Positions 1-7,263 of a DNA stretch of 15,218 bases are shown here, piece after piece. The stretch's first letter is position 1; each line of letters starts with the position of its first letter. Source of the stretch: Candidatus Auribacterota bacterium (GTDB taxonomy: Bacteria; Auribacterota; JAFGBW01); assembly GCA_016932965.1 (NCBI GenBank), contig JAFGBW010000266.1:1-15218 (forward strand), read 5' to 3'. The translations under genes were made by a program, and so were the position numbers. Below the pieces are notes generated by a model. That model was not told where the DNA came from. It worked only from the letters and a program-made list of their open reading frames with translations, and ran no database searches.

Positions 1-213
1 GCTGAAAAAAACCCGTCTCTCCACGCCGCAGACCTGCTTCACCCATAAATCAAAAAGCTCCGGATGACGCAGCCCATCCACCTGATGACCCTTTTTCTTG
101 AGGGTCTCCATAGCCTTCTGCGGATCAAAATTATTCACCATGGGATACAATCTGACATTGTCCACCTCATTGTTTCCCCGGTAGCTCCCTGTTGCAATGA
201 TCTTTATGCCCAT
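1..213 (-). CDS. Beta-ketoacyl-ACP synthase III (FabH/KAS III)-like protein, N-terminal fragment
   Basis: Only the first 71 codons are in the window; the gene continues beyond the left edge. The product begins MGIKIIATGSY, the usual opening of FabH-like thiolase-fold enzymes. At about residues 57-69 it has the W-x5-GVERRVF stretch, which resembles the W-x-x-x-R-TGI-x-ERR segment of KAS III. That family condenses acyl-CoA with malonyl-ACP to start fatty acid or polyketide chains in the cytoplasm. The segment between GSY and the conserved Trp is roughly 25 residues longer than in E. coli FabH, so it may belong to a specialised ketosynthase subfamily. The catalytic Cys-His-Asn lie outside the window and cannot be checked. 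The start is fixed by a strong AAGGAG ribosome binding site (219-224) five bases upstream. It is read in the same direction as tolB, 63 bases downstream of it. The family call is moderately sure; the substrate is unknown. Confidence 0.6.
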   Translation of the reverse strand, partial: MGIKIIATGSYRGNNEVDNVRLYPMVNNFDPQKAMETLKKKGHQVDGLRHPELFDLWVKQVCGVERRVFFS

Positions 214-276
214 GCTTTCTCCTTAATCAGTCCTCTCTGGTAAAAAACAGAAACTTTTATTCTCAATTCAATTTAT

Positions 277-1569
277 TCATGCCCACGTGGGATTGGTGCA
301 GTTGCCGTGCAGCGGCCCTGTCACAGGTTTGATCTCCCTGGTTTCAATGTCCACGATATAAATCTGGTATTTGCCTGTTTTATTGGAAGAAAAGGCAACA
401 TGAAGGGAATCCGGAGCCCAACACGGGGCTTCGGCATCTCCCATATCCTTCACAAGAAAATCCGCATTATTTTCAGCGAAATCATACAGGGCAATGCAGA
501 ACTTTTTGTCAAAAACGGAGGCGTAAGCCAGGTATTTCCCGTCCGGTGAAAAGGCAGGGGACGAATTATAATTATTACCGAATGTCAGCCTTCGGATGTT
601 GCTGCCGTCCCGGTTCATGAGATACACCTGGGGACTGATCCCGGTTTCCGAAGAAACAAACGCGATTATCTTATTGTCAGGGGACCACGCAGGGCTGGCA
701 TCCACCCCTCTTCTTTTAGTCAGTCTCTTGATGATTCCGGTATTGAGATTTTTAACGTAAATTTCGGGATTACCGTCCTTGCTGGCGGTAAAAACCAGTT
801 CATTCTGACCGTTCAAACGGCCGTTGGTATTCAATCCCGGGAACAAGGCAATGGATTCTATCCTTCCGGAATTCAGATATTTGATAAAGATCCCCGGATT
901 CACATTCTGATAAGAGGTATAAAGGATGCTTTCCCGGTTGGGCCCCCAGCATGGTGAAATAATGAGGGCCTGCGTGTTCACCAGTTGCGTCACTTCCTTC
1001 CCGTTCACATCACAGCTGTAAATGGTTTTCTCTCCACGCAGATTACTGACATAGGCGATCCGTGTCAGACCCAGTCCCCTTTTCCCGGTGAGGGCGAGCA
1101 GGATATCATCAGAAATTTCATGTCCCAGCTGGATGTAATCCTTTTTACTGCCGCTCCTTTTTTTCCCGCCCAATTGCTGTTTTCGGAGGCAGTCATAAAT
1201 GACAAATGACACCTTCGGCACCCCCAAATCCATCCCGGTTTCTGTCTTTAGCAGGAATTCAGTGCCCACTTTGGCCCAGGCCTCAAAATCCGTTTTCGAC
1301 ATACTTTCCTTTTTTGCCAAGGAATTGGCTTCATCTGAGGCGGAAAACAGACTGATCCTTCCTGAAAGCTCCAGATCATGCCGGATCACCTCTTCGAGTT
1401 CCTTTCCGATCTGAATATCCTCGGATTTCATTCCCTTTAGATAGGAAGCAGGATAAACGACCGAAATCCTTTTCCGGTATCCTTTGGTGATCGAAAACCG
1501 GATCAATTGCTTGGCCTCAGCCAGAATCAGTATAAAAGAAAACAAAAATAAAAATATCGTCTTTTTCAT
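277..1569 (-). CDS. tolB: TolB-like periplasmic beta-propeller protein
   Basis: The 430-residue product has the length and layout of TolB, the periplasmic partner of Pal and TolA in the Tol-Pal envelope system. Residues 1-20 form a signal peptide (MKK, a hydrophobic core, then a likely cleavage after AEA). Residues about 21-165 match the TolB N-terminal domain, including the VIRHDLELSGR segment. From about 170 to the end six propeller blades can be read. Each carries a PD40/WD40-like SPxWSPDxxxIAF or variant (SPCWGPN, SPAWSPD, SPAFSPD, APCWAPD) followed by an IY-x-x-D/N-x-x-G strand. The end at NPTWA is where TolB normally stops. No tolQ, tolR, tolA or pal gene lies nearby; the neighbours are a GH106 enzyme upstream and a ketosynthase downstream. 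The start has a signal peptide but only a weak ribosome binding site. A TolB paralogue with another binding role is possible. Confidence 0.85.
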   Translation of the reverse strand: MKKTIFLFLFSFILILAEAKQLIRFSITKGYRKRISVVYPASYLKGMKSEDIQIGKELEEVIRHDLELSGRISLFSASDEANSLAKKESMSKTDFEAWAKVGTEFLLKTETGMDLGVPKVSFVIYDCLRKQQLGGKKRSGSKKDYIQLGHEISDDILLALTGKRGLGLTRIAYVSNLRGEKTIYSCDVNGKEVTQLVNTQALIISPCWGPNRESILYTSYQNVNPGIFIKYLNSGRIESIALFPGLNTNGRLNGQNELVFTASKDGNPEIYVKNLNTGIIKRLTKRRGVDASPAWSPDNKIIAFVSSETGISPQVYLMNRDGSNIRRLTFGNNYNSSPAFSPDGKYLAYASVFDKKFCIALYDFAENNADFLVKDMGDAEAPCWAPDSLHVAFSSNKTGKYQIYIVDIETREIKPVTGPLHGNCTNPTWA

Positions 1570-1739
1570 TTTGGATTCAACTTGCCTTGAAGTGGATATG
1601 TGTCGCTTAAGAATGAAAAATTTGTGATAGTTTTAAAGTATAATCCCATTTTTTTAAATAAAAAAATAATGGAAGACATGATCCGCTTATTCTCATTTGT
1701 TTCTCTGTTTTCAAAACAGCTGGTTTTCAAACTCACTTT
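1570..1739. other. A/T-rich spacer between GH106 gene and tolB
   Basis: This stretch separates two minus-strand genes. It is very A/T-rich and contains a 15-base palindrome, CTGTTTT-C-AAAACAG, at 1705-1719. It also holds an imperfect A/T hairpin (CCATT to AATGG, about 1647-1672) that could end transcription of the GH106 gene. I see no convincing promoter for tolB, although a TATACT-like -10 can be read on the minus strand near 1640. No credible gene is present. In particular it does not encode the missing C-terminal part of the GH106 protein in any obvious way. Confidence 0.4.
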
Positions 1740-3965
1740 TCATGAAATAAAAATAACAAACACCGACTCATGGGGTTTAAAACTGTATGGTATTTCTGTC
1801 CGGTTGAAGGATTTTTTTTGAAAAAACCCGCATGCCCCGACAAGGCCTTTTGTTGCTTTGCCTATATAAGGATAACCGGTCTGAGCGAATGATAATCTGG
1901 AGGAAATGATTTTTCCCGAGAGGTTGCATACAAAATAGAGTTCATAGGGCGGATAAGATCTGTGAGTGAAAACAAGATTGGGATCACCCGTCACGAGATC
2001 CGGTTCAAGAATCTTCCGTATTTCAGTCTTCATTTCATCCAGCGTTTTAGAAAAAAGAATACGGCTATTTTTCATCAGACGCACCCTGATTTCTGCAGCC
2101 TGAAGCTGCTTTTCCCTGAATTCCTGAATGCCGCAGACAAAAGAAGGGATCTGTGCATGATACAAAACAGGAAGGCCGGTTTCAGTAAGTTCCTCCAAGG
2201 CTTTCCACGTATCATAGGGAAGAGACTCTGCATCAAAAATGATGAGGCATTGGTATTGTCTTTTGGAAAAAATGCCGCTCCTGATTTTTTCATCCCGCAA
2301 CAGCTCATCATTCATGAAATCAAAATCATATCCACTCTGAATCAGGGCATTGCAGACCGGAAGAAGTTTCCGTTTCATTTCCGGCAGCGCATACTTGGGG
2401 GCCCCCTTTTTCCAGACATCAGCCTTGGGATAATAGACCGCAACCGGATTCACGGATTGCCCGAGACTGAGCAATGCTGAACACCGGGTGATGTAATCGG
2501 CCAACGGACGGAAATGCTCCCACCAGGGACTCATCTTTCCAAACGCCACATCAGCATGATAATGTCTTCCCAGGACAGGAGCGGTATCTTTTCCATACCA
2601 GTATCCGTGCAAAACAAGGCGGTTGACTCCCTGACGAAATAAATTGTCCGCTTCAGCTTTGATGACATCCAAATCCGCCTTGCCGGGTGAGGCCAGGTAG
2701 GTAAAGGCTTCAGCCGAACATCTTGTTTTCCCTAATAAATGGGAAGCCGAAGAGGCTAATTTATTGTCCAGACCTTCCAGGAGCGCTTTAGGCATCATGT
2801 GCTTGGACAGATAATCCATCATGGAACATTCAGGGGAAAAACCCATTCCATAAGCCATGATCTCATCCGATGGGGAACCGGCAGCCTGGATACGAACACC
2901 CCATCTATGCTTTTGAGCCCATGTTATGAATGTGCCGTAAAAATGCTCCCGGGTTCTCTGCGATAAAAAATCAGAATAATCATACCGCACATGAGGGGTG
3001 GTTTCTCCTGCAAAATAAAACAACTCAGGCAGAAAAGAACGAAGCTCATACCTTTTTTTATCAAAGAAATCTTTCAAAAAACCTTCAGACCAGAAAAATC
3101 CCTTCTTGTTAGATGATTCCAGTTCCGGCTTGACCTCAAACCCATCCAGAAGAAAACCTCTGAAAGAATGGGCACCGGATTCCATGATACATTTAAGAAC
3201 AGAGCCGCCTGCGTGGTAAATCTGCCAGCGCATGGCTGATTTTGAAAAATGATCCAGCGCTTCTCCTTCGCCGAATTTGACTTTTTGATTCGTGGATTCA
3301 CAGAAAATGGCTAAAACCATCCATCGGCCTTCAGGGAGGCTGCAGAAAAGTTTTCCCTGACGCACCTGTTTTGTCACATCCAGATAAATGACAGGCTCTT
3401 TGATCACAGGCAGCCAGCCTGTTTTTACCAAATAAACGCCGATCAGTCGTTTGTTCGTTGACCATCCGGGGACTTGATAATCAGACAAGGACTCGCTGTA
3501 TGTGAAACGGGAAGTTGCTAAAGTCAGAATACGGGAGCCGAAAGGAGTGCCTGTTACATGAACGCCACCCAGGGGATAACCGTAATTAAAGGAAAAATCC
3601 ACGTATAATCCCAGGCGCTCGGCCTCTTTAAGCGTGTGGCTGAAAACCTCGTTCCATCTTTTTGATAAAAACGGAATGCTCTCTTTGCCTAAAAACTTTT
3701 TATTTTTATCCTGGGTGACCGGATAAATCGTAACCCCTCCCAGACCCTTGTCCAGCATGTCTTCCAACTCTGAGGTGATTTCCTTTTCCTCCACGGCATT
3801 TTCAAACCACCACCAGAAAGCAGAAGGCCTGGCCTCTTCAGGAAGACGGGAAAACAAACTTTGCAATGCCTCACCCGAAACAGGACCGGTTTCACTGGAA
3901 AAAGACAAACTGCTGCAGAAAAGAAAAGTGATGAGAGAAACAACTTTGAGATAATCCATTAACAT
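1740..3965 (-). CDS. GH106-type glycoside hydrolase (alpha-L-rhamnosidase-like), apparently C-terminally short
   Basis: The 741-residue product starts with a signal peptide (hydrophobic residues 6-23), so it is exported. It follows the order of GH106 landmarks: RPSAFWWWF at 46-54, an LEDMLDKGLGGVTIY segment just after, and LLDGFEV with acidic residues D274 and E277. After these come an IQAAGSPSDE segment, a FSPECSM segment, CSAEAFTY with E419, a VNRLVLHGYWYG segment, and WWEHFRPLADYITR followed by VAVYYP. In characterised members this (beta/alpha)8 part removes terminal L-rhamnose from pectic or other glycans. Which glutamates are catalytic here is an inference. The protein ends at SVFVIFIS, matching a motif that in typical members of about 900-1100 residues precedes further beta-sandwich domains, so it looks shortened. 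No strong ribosome binding site precedes the ATG; Met3 is an alternative start. The family call is firm; exact activity is unknown. Confidence 0.82.
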   Translation of the reverse strand: MLMDYLKVVSLITFLFCSSLSFSSETGPVSGEALQSLFSRLPEEARPSAFWWWFENAVEEKEITSELEDMLDKGLGGVTIYPVTQDKNKKFLGKESIPFLSKRWNEVFSHTLKEAERLGLYVDFSFNYGYPLGGVHVTGTPFGSRILTLATSRFTYSESLSDYQVPGWSTNKRLIGVYLVKTGWLPVIKEPVIYLDVTKQVRQGKLFCSLPEGRWMVLAIFCESTNQKVKFGEGEALDHFSKSAMRWQIYHAGGSVLKCIMESGAHSFRGFLLDGFEVKPELESSNKKGFFWSEGFLKDFFDKKRYELRSFLPELFYFAGETTPHVRYDYSDFLSQRTREHFYGTFITWAQKHRWGVRIQAAGSPSDEIMAYGMGFSPECSMMDYLSKHMMPKALLEGLDNKLASSASHLLGKTRCSAEAFTYLASPGKADLDVIKAEADNLFRQGVNRLVLHGYWYGKDTAPVLGRHYHADVAFGKMSPWWEHFRPLADYITRCSALLSLGQSVNPVAVYYPKADVWKKGAPKYALPEMKRKLLPVCNALIQSGYDFDFMNDELLRDEKIRSGIFSKRQYQCLIIFDAESLPYDTWKALEELTETGLPVLYHAQIPSFVCGIQEFREKQLQAAEIRVRLMKNSRILFSKTLDEMKTEIRKILEPDLVTGDPNLVFTHRSYPPYELYFVCNLSGKIISSRLSFAQTGYPYIGKATKGLVGACGFFQKKSFNRTEIPYSFKPHESVFVIFIS

Positions 3966-4045
3966 GATAAACTTTTAGCTATTGCCTTCTGTTTTTCCTT
4001 CATGGTGAAACTATTTATTTAAAAAATTTCCGAAAATGTCCAACT

Positions 4046-4075
4046 TTGTTAGTCCAAAGACGGTGCTGATATCGT
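4046..4075 (+). promoter_or_regulatory. Candidate sigma70-type promoter for the Mut7-C gene
   Basis: TTGTTA (4046-4051) and TATCGT (4070-4075) are 18 bases apart; each matches four of six consensus positions. A transcript from here would begin near 4082, about 23 bases before the ATG at 4105, which agrees with using that start rather than the ATG at 4036. The match is modest. Confidence 0.3.
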
Positions 4076-4104
4076 TTACCGAATTATATTATAAAGAATG
4101 TCTC

Positions 4105-4845
4105 ATGCAATACAGGGCGCTTTTCAGGTTCTACGCGGAGCTCAACGATTTTCTGCCGGACAAAAAAAAACATCTTCATTTCCAATACGCTTTCAACGGC
4201 ACACCTGCTATCAAGGATGCGATAGAAGCCCTGGGTATCCCCCATACAGAGGTTGCTCTTATTCTTGTCAACGGTAAACAGGCTGATTTTTCTTATCACC
4301 TTCAGCATGAAGACCAGGTGTCCGTCTATCCTGTTTTCACGAGCCTCGATATCTCCTCTGTCACGACCATTCCCAAACAACCGCTGCCTGACGTTAAATT
4401 CATTTGTGACGTGCATCTGGGAAAACTCGCCAGACACCTCCGCATGCTGGGACTGGATACCCTTTATCAAAACGATTATACAGACAAGCTCATCGTGCGG
4501 CTCGCCCTGGAAGAAAACCGCTGCATCCTGACCAAAGACATGGCCATCTTAAAAAACAAGTCTGTCATCCATGGCTGTTTCATCCGGTCAAACCAGACAA
4601 TCGAACAGGTCCGCGAACTCATGAACCGGCTTGATCTATCTTCCAGTATTCATCCTTTTTCCAGATGCCTGAAATGCAACGGCCTGATCGTTTCAACAGA
4701 AAAAGCATCCATTTCGGATCATCTGAAACCGAAAACAAAACAGTACTATCACGAATTCTTCCGTTGTCAGAACTGCAATGGAGTATATTGGAAAGGCTCC
4801 CATTATCAAAAAATGATGAATAGCATCGAACACTACCGGAAATAA
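4105..4845 (+). CDS. Mut7-C ubiquitin-like and RNase (PIN-like) domain protein
   Basis: The 246-residue product has two known parts. Residues 1 to about 85 form the Mut7-C ubiquitin-like domain, opening YRALFRFYAELNDFLP and containing a VALILVNGK segment. Residues about 97-246 form the Mut7-C RNase domain, a PIN-like nuclease fold. It shows FICDVHLGKLARHLRMLG (acidic D102), ILTKD (D145), and a zinc ribbon with C188/C191 and C221/C224. The last part, with a YWKGSHYQKM stretch, is typical of the family. It probably cuts RNA in the cytoplasm; the substrate and the role of the ubiquitin-like part are not established. The open frame extends up to an ATG at 4036, but those 23 extra residues match nothing in the family, and a candidate promoter lies across them. 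I therefore chose the ATG at 4105, although its ribosome binding site is weak. The gene is divergent from the GH106 gene and lies 69 bases before citrate synthase. Confidence 0.85.
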   Translation: MQYRALFRFYAELNDFLPDKKKHLHFQYAFNGTPAIKDAIEALGIPHTEVALILVNGKQADFSYHLQHEDQVSVYPVFTSLDISSVTTIPKQPLPDVKFICDVHLGKLARHLRMLGLDTLYQNDYTDKLIVRLALEENRCILTKDMAILKNKSVIHGCFIRSNQTIEQVRELMNRLDLSSSIHPFSRCLKCNGLIVSTEKASISDHLKPKTKQYYHEFFRCQNCNGVYWKGSHYQKMMNSIEHYRK

Positions 4846-4914
4846 TTTTACCTTGCATAATAAAATAAGATAAGATAGACCTCTCATCCGATCGTAAATT
4901 GAATGGAGGAAGCC

Positions 4915-6201
4915 ATGCCTGAAACAGCAAAAATACAGATTGGTGATATCAATTTTGAATGTCCCATCATAAAGGGCACGGAAAACGAAATCGCCCTGGA
5001 TATCGGGAAATTAAGAAGCTCCACCGGTTACATCACCCTGGATGAAGGATTTGCAAACACCGGAGCCTGTAAAAGCTCGATCACTTTTATCGACGGGGAA
5101 CAGGGCATATTACGCTACCGCGGATACCCGATTGAACAGCTGGCGGAACATTCCCGTTTCATTGAGGTTGCCTGGCTGATCATCTGGGGGGAACTGCCCA
5201 CCAAAGGCCAGCTTAACCAATTCTCATCCCTTTTGACGGAATACGCTCCTCTTCATACATCTTTGGAACATCATTTTGACGGGTTTCCCAAAGAAGCTCA
5301 TCCTATGGCGATTTTATCTGCAATGCTGAATGCGGTCTCCTGTTATGACCCGGATCTTTTAAACATCAAGGATGAAAACCAATTCGTTCAGGCTGCGGCC
5401 AAAATCATCTCCAAGGTCAGAACCATTGCCGCTTATTCCTACCGCTCCGCCAGGGGGTATCCATTCAATTATCCCCACCCCAAACTCAAATACTGCGCCA
5501 ATTTTCTCCACATGATGTTTTCATTTCCTTATGAGGAGTACAAGGCCCATCCGGACATCGAAAAAGCCCTGAACCTGTTTTTTATCCTGCACGCGGACCA
5601 CGGACAAAACTGTTCAGCTTCCACGGTTCGCATGGTGGGAAGCGCCAAGGCAGATCTATTTAGTTCGGTTTCTGCTGGTGTTTGCGCCTTATGGGGATCA
5701 CTCCACGGCGGGGCTAATTCCGAAGTGATCAAAATGCTGGAAGATATTCATAAGACAGGAAAAGATCCCCAATATTACATTGACCTGGCAAAATCAAAAG
5801 AGTCCAATTTCAAGCTCATGGGTTTCGGGCACAGAATTTACAAAAGTTTTGACCCGCGAGCAAAAATATTGAAAGAGTACGTAGACAAGGCCCTGAATCT
5901 GTTAAATAAAAAAGATCCGCTCCTTGACATCGCTAAAAAGCTGGAGGAACTGGCCCTGTCAGACCCTTATTATATTGAGCGCAAGCTTTACCCCAATGTG
6001 GATTTCTACAGCGGCATCCTTCTGCGCGCCATGGGAATCCCGAACGAGATGTTCACGGTCCTGTTCGCCATTGGACGAATACCCGGCTGGATCGCCCACT
6101 GGAAGGAAGTGCTTGAACAGGGAGAAAAAATTTCCCGGCCGCGCCAGATTTACACCGGACACACCATCCGCGATTATGTTCCCATGAAAAACAGGGGATG
6201 A
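4915..6201 (+). CDS. gltA: Citrate synthase (type II, GltA-like)
   Basis: The product joins oxaloacetate and acetyl-CoA to citrate, the entry step of the TCA cycle, in the cytoplasm. At 428 residues it matches E. coli GltA closely in length and sequence. It has the N-terminal beta-rich segment of the hexameric, NADH-sensitive class (ITFIDGEQGILRYRGYPIEQL). The catalytic triad is intact: H264 in SLHGGAN, H306 in GFGHRIYK and D363 in NVDFYSG. Near the end the ARxxGWIAHW-like segment (GRIPGWIAHWKE) and RPRQIYTG are present. I place the start at 4915 because the strong GGAGG ribosome binding site at 4905-4909 lies five bases before it. An in-frame ATG at 4903 overlaps that site and is unlikely to be used. 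No other TCA gene is adjacent; the convergent response regulator ends 64 bases downstream. Confidence 0.96.
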   Translation: MPETAKIQIGDINFECPIIKGTENEIALDIGKLRSSTGYITLDEGFANTGACKSSITFIDGEQGILRYRGYPIEQLAEHSRFIEVAWLIIWGELPTKGQLNQFSSLLTEYAPLHTSLEHHFDGFPKEAHPMAILSAMLNAVSCYDPDLLNIKDENQFVQAAAKIISKVRTIAAYSYRSARGYPFNYPHPKLKYCANFLHMMFSFPYEEYKAHPDIEKALNLFFILHADHGQNCSASTVRMVGSAKADLFSSVSAGVCALWGSLHGGANSEVIKMLEDIHKTGKDPQYYIDLAKSKESNFKLMGFGHRIYKSFDPRAKILKEYVDKALNLLNKKDPLLDIAKKLEELALSDPYYIERKLYPNVDFYSGILLRAMGIPNEMFTVLFAIGRIPGWIAHWKEVLEQGEKISRPRQIYTGHTIRDYVPMKNRG

Positions 6202-6265
6202 GATATCAATTGAGAATGGAGAGTTATAGTCGGACAGAATAGATTTTACTCTTGATAGTCTGAAG

Positions 6266-6823
6266 TTATGACTTTAAATGCTTGCTGATATTGATGACTG
6301 CGGAAATATCTGATTTCAGGGCCGTATTGGTCATATAAGTATTGATGGCAAGGATCAGGTCCTCCAGGGGCTGATTTTTATTGAGAAAGGTTCTGGCGCC
6401 GGCCATCATGGCTTCCATTTTATCCTTGGGCGTGGTATTACTGGTCAAAATCAGGACAGGGAGTTCCCTGTTTTCAAACCGTTTTTTAAGCATCTTGGTC
6501 GCTTCATACCCCGTTATACCGGGCATATTCACATCCATGATCACCAGATCCGGCTTTTCATCCCTGACTATTTGAACAGCCTCTCTTGCATTATTGAATA
6601 TCTTGACAAAATACCCCTGTTCTTCAAGAGCTTTTTTTAAAACAGCTGTCCAGGTCTCACTATCCTCAAAAACAACGATTTTCTGATTGACTGCCGGTTT
6701 GACATCCGGATCCACGGCAGTGACATACACATCTCTTAAAAAATCAGTGGATGTTTTTGGATAGAAAGTGGACGACTTTTTCTTATTTTTAAACAATCCC
6801 CATATTTTATTCAACAAACTCAT
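6266..6823 (-). CDS. Stand-alone response-regulator receiver protein
   Basis: The 185-residue product has a basic, low-complexity N-terminal stretch (residues 1-48, with FKNKKK near 11-16) followed by one CheY-like receiver domain (about 48-170). The receiver residues are in place: acidic pair E53/D54, phospho-acceptor D97 in VIMDVNMPG, T127/S128 in LILTSNT, and K149 in FLNKNQ. No DNA-binding or enzymatic output domain follows. It probably acts by binding a partner after phosphorylation by an unlinked histidine kinase, since no kinase lies in the window. I choose the ATG at 6823. It has an AAGGAAAG ribosome binding site seven or so bases upstream, and the longer frame from a TTG at 6865 would begin at or before the likely transcription start. 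The gene is convergent with gltA. Its own promoter and a hairpin over the ribosome binding site suggest regulated expression. Confidence 0.85.
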   Translation of the reverse strand: MSLLNKIWGLFKNKKKSSTFYPKTSTDFLRDVYVTAVDPDVKPAVNQKIVVFEDSETWTAVLKKALEEQGYFVKIFNNAREAVQIVRDEKPDLVIMDVNMPGITGYEATKMLKKRFENRELPVLILTSNTTPKDKMEAMMAGARTFLNKNQPLEDLILAINTYMTNTALKSDISAVINISKHLKS

Positions 6824-6828
6824 GTTGA

Positions 6829-6862
6829 CTTTCCTTAAATTAAGCCTTCCTTTTAAGGAAAG
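6829..6862 (-). promoter_or_regulatory. 5' leader hairpin covering the ribosome binding site of the receiver gene
   Basis: A perfect 10-bp inverted repeat, CTTTCCTTAA and TTAAGGAAAG, spans 6829-6838 and 6853-6862 with a 14-base loop. On the minus-strand transcript the second arm is the ribosome binding site itself, five bases before the ATG, and the first arm is its complement. The loop carries a second AAGGAAGG-like sequence. The hairpin would hide the ribosome binding site, or else it is a DNA operator just downstream of the promoter. Confidence 0.6.
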
Positions 6863-6867
6863 CAAGA

Positions 6868-6897
6868 ATTATACCATATTTTTAATACTCTTAACAA
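6868..6897 (-). promoter_or_regulatory. Sigma70 promoter with extended -10 for the receiver gene
   Basis: On the minus strand TTGTTA (6892-6897) is followed after 18 bases by a perfect TATAAT (6868-6873). A TG lies one base before the -10 hexamer, giving an extended -10. The expected transcription start is near 6860-6863, just at the first arm of the leader hairpin. This is the best promoter match in the window. Confidence 0.65.
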
Positions 6898-7263
6898 GAC
6901 TTGGTTTTATAAAACCGATCAATCATCTTAAAGGGCAATCCGACATACAAAAACACCGCCTAAGGCCTTAATTTGACTCTTCAATGTTATCAAATATCCT
7001 TGTTGTCCAAATTCACAGGAGAATAAAAAAACCGGCAAGTACAGGATGAATAATTGGATTTTAATCCGATCAGCAAAAAATCGATCTGTTTTTTTTTGAA
7101 CAGTTTTATTGAATCATATGAACAGATTTGAACATCCTCTTGATGTTATTTATGCAAATAGCCTTAAGATTGGGATTGACTTTTATGTTTCTTTCATGAG
7201 TATGTAGGACACCATCAATCTGGATCTTTCAGAAGATTATCATGGATCTTTGAAAGGAAAAAC
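6898..7263. other. Long intergenic spacer upstream of lysS
   Basis: About 365 A/T-rich bases hold no convincing gene. Visible elements are a 10-base palindrome TAAGGCCTTA (6961-6970) and an imperfect inverted repeat ATTGGATT-TT-AATCCGAT (7053-7070). There is a run of nine to ten T near 7090-7098, and GAACAG occurs twice (near 7098 and 7118). For lysS a TTGACT at 7176-7181 with TATGTA at 7201-7206 could serve as a promoter, but the 19-base spacing is poor. A 29-codon frame from an ATG at 7118 has no ribosome binding site and resembles nothing I know. I saw no T-box or lysine riboswitch core motif. Confidence 0.4.

Noticed and set aside
282-291. Perfect palindrome CCCACGTGGG near the left end
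   Set aside because: It falls in the last codons of tolB (encoding the NPTW residues), so the coding sequence explains it and no regulatory role is supported.
1600-1821. Plus-strand 73-codon open frame over the GH106 gene end
   Set aside because: It overlaps the 3' end of a well-supported gene, is low in complexity, lacks a ribosome binding site and resembles no known protein.
6202-6265. Possible decayed GTCAG repeat or terminator between gltA and the receiver gene
   Set aside because: Only scattered AGTC/GACAG similarity and no stable hairpin with a T run; too weak to report.
7118-7207. 29-codon open frame upstream of lysS, possible leader peptide
   Set aside because: No ribosome binding site, no lysine-rich stretch, and no attenuator-like paired stems; most likely chance.
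6898-7263. T-box or lysine riboswitch upstream of lysS
   Set aside because: The spacer is long enough, but I could not find the conserved T-box sequence or a riboswitch-like junction.
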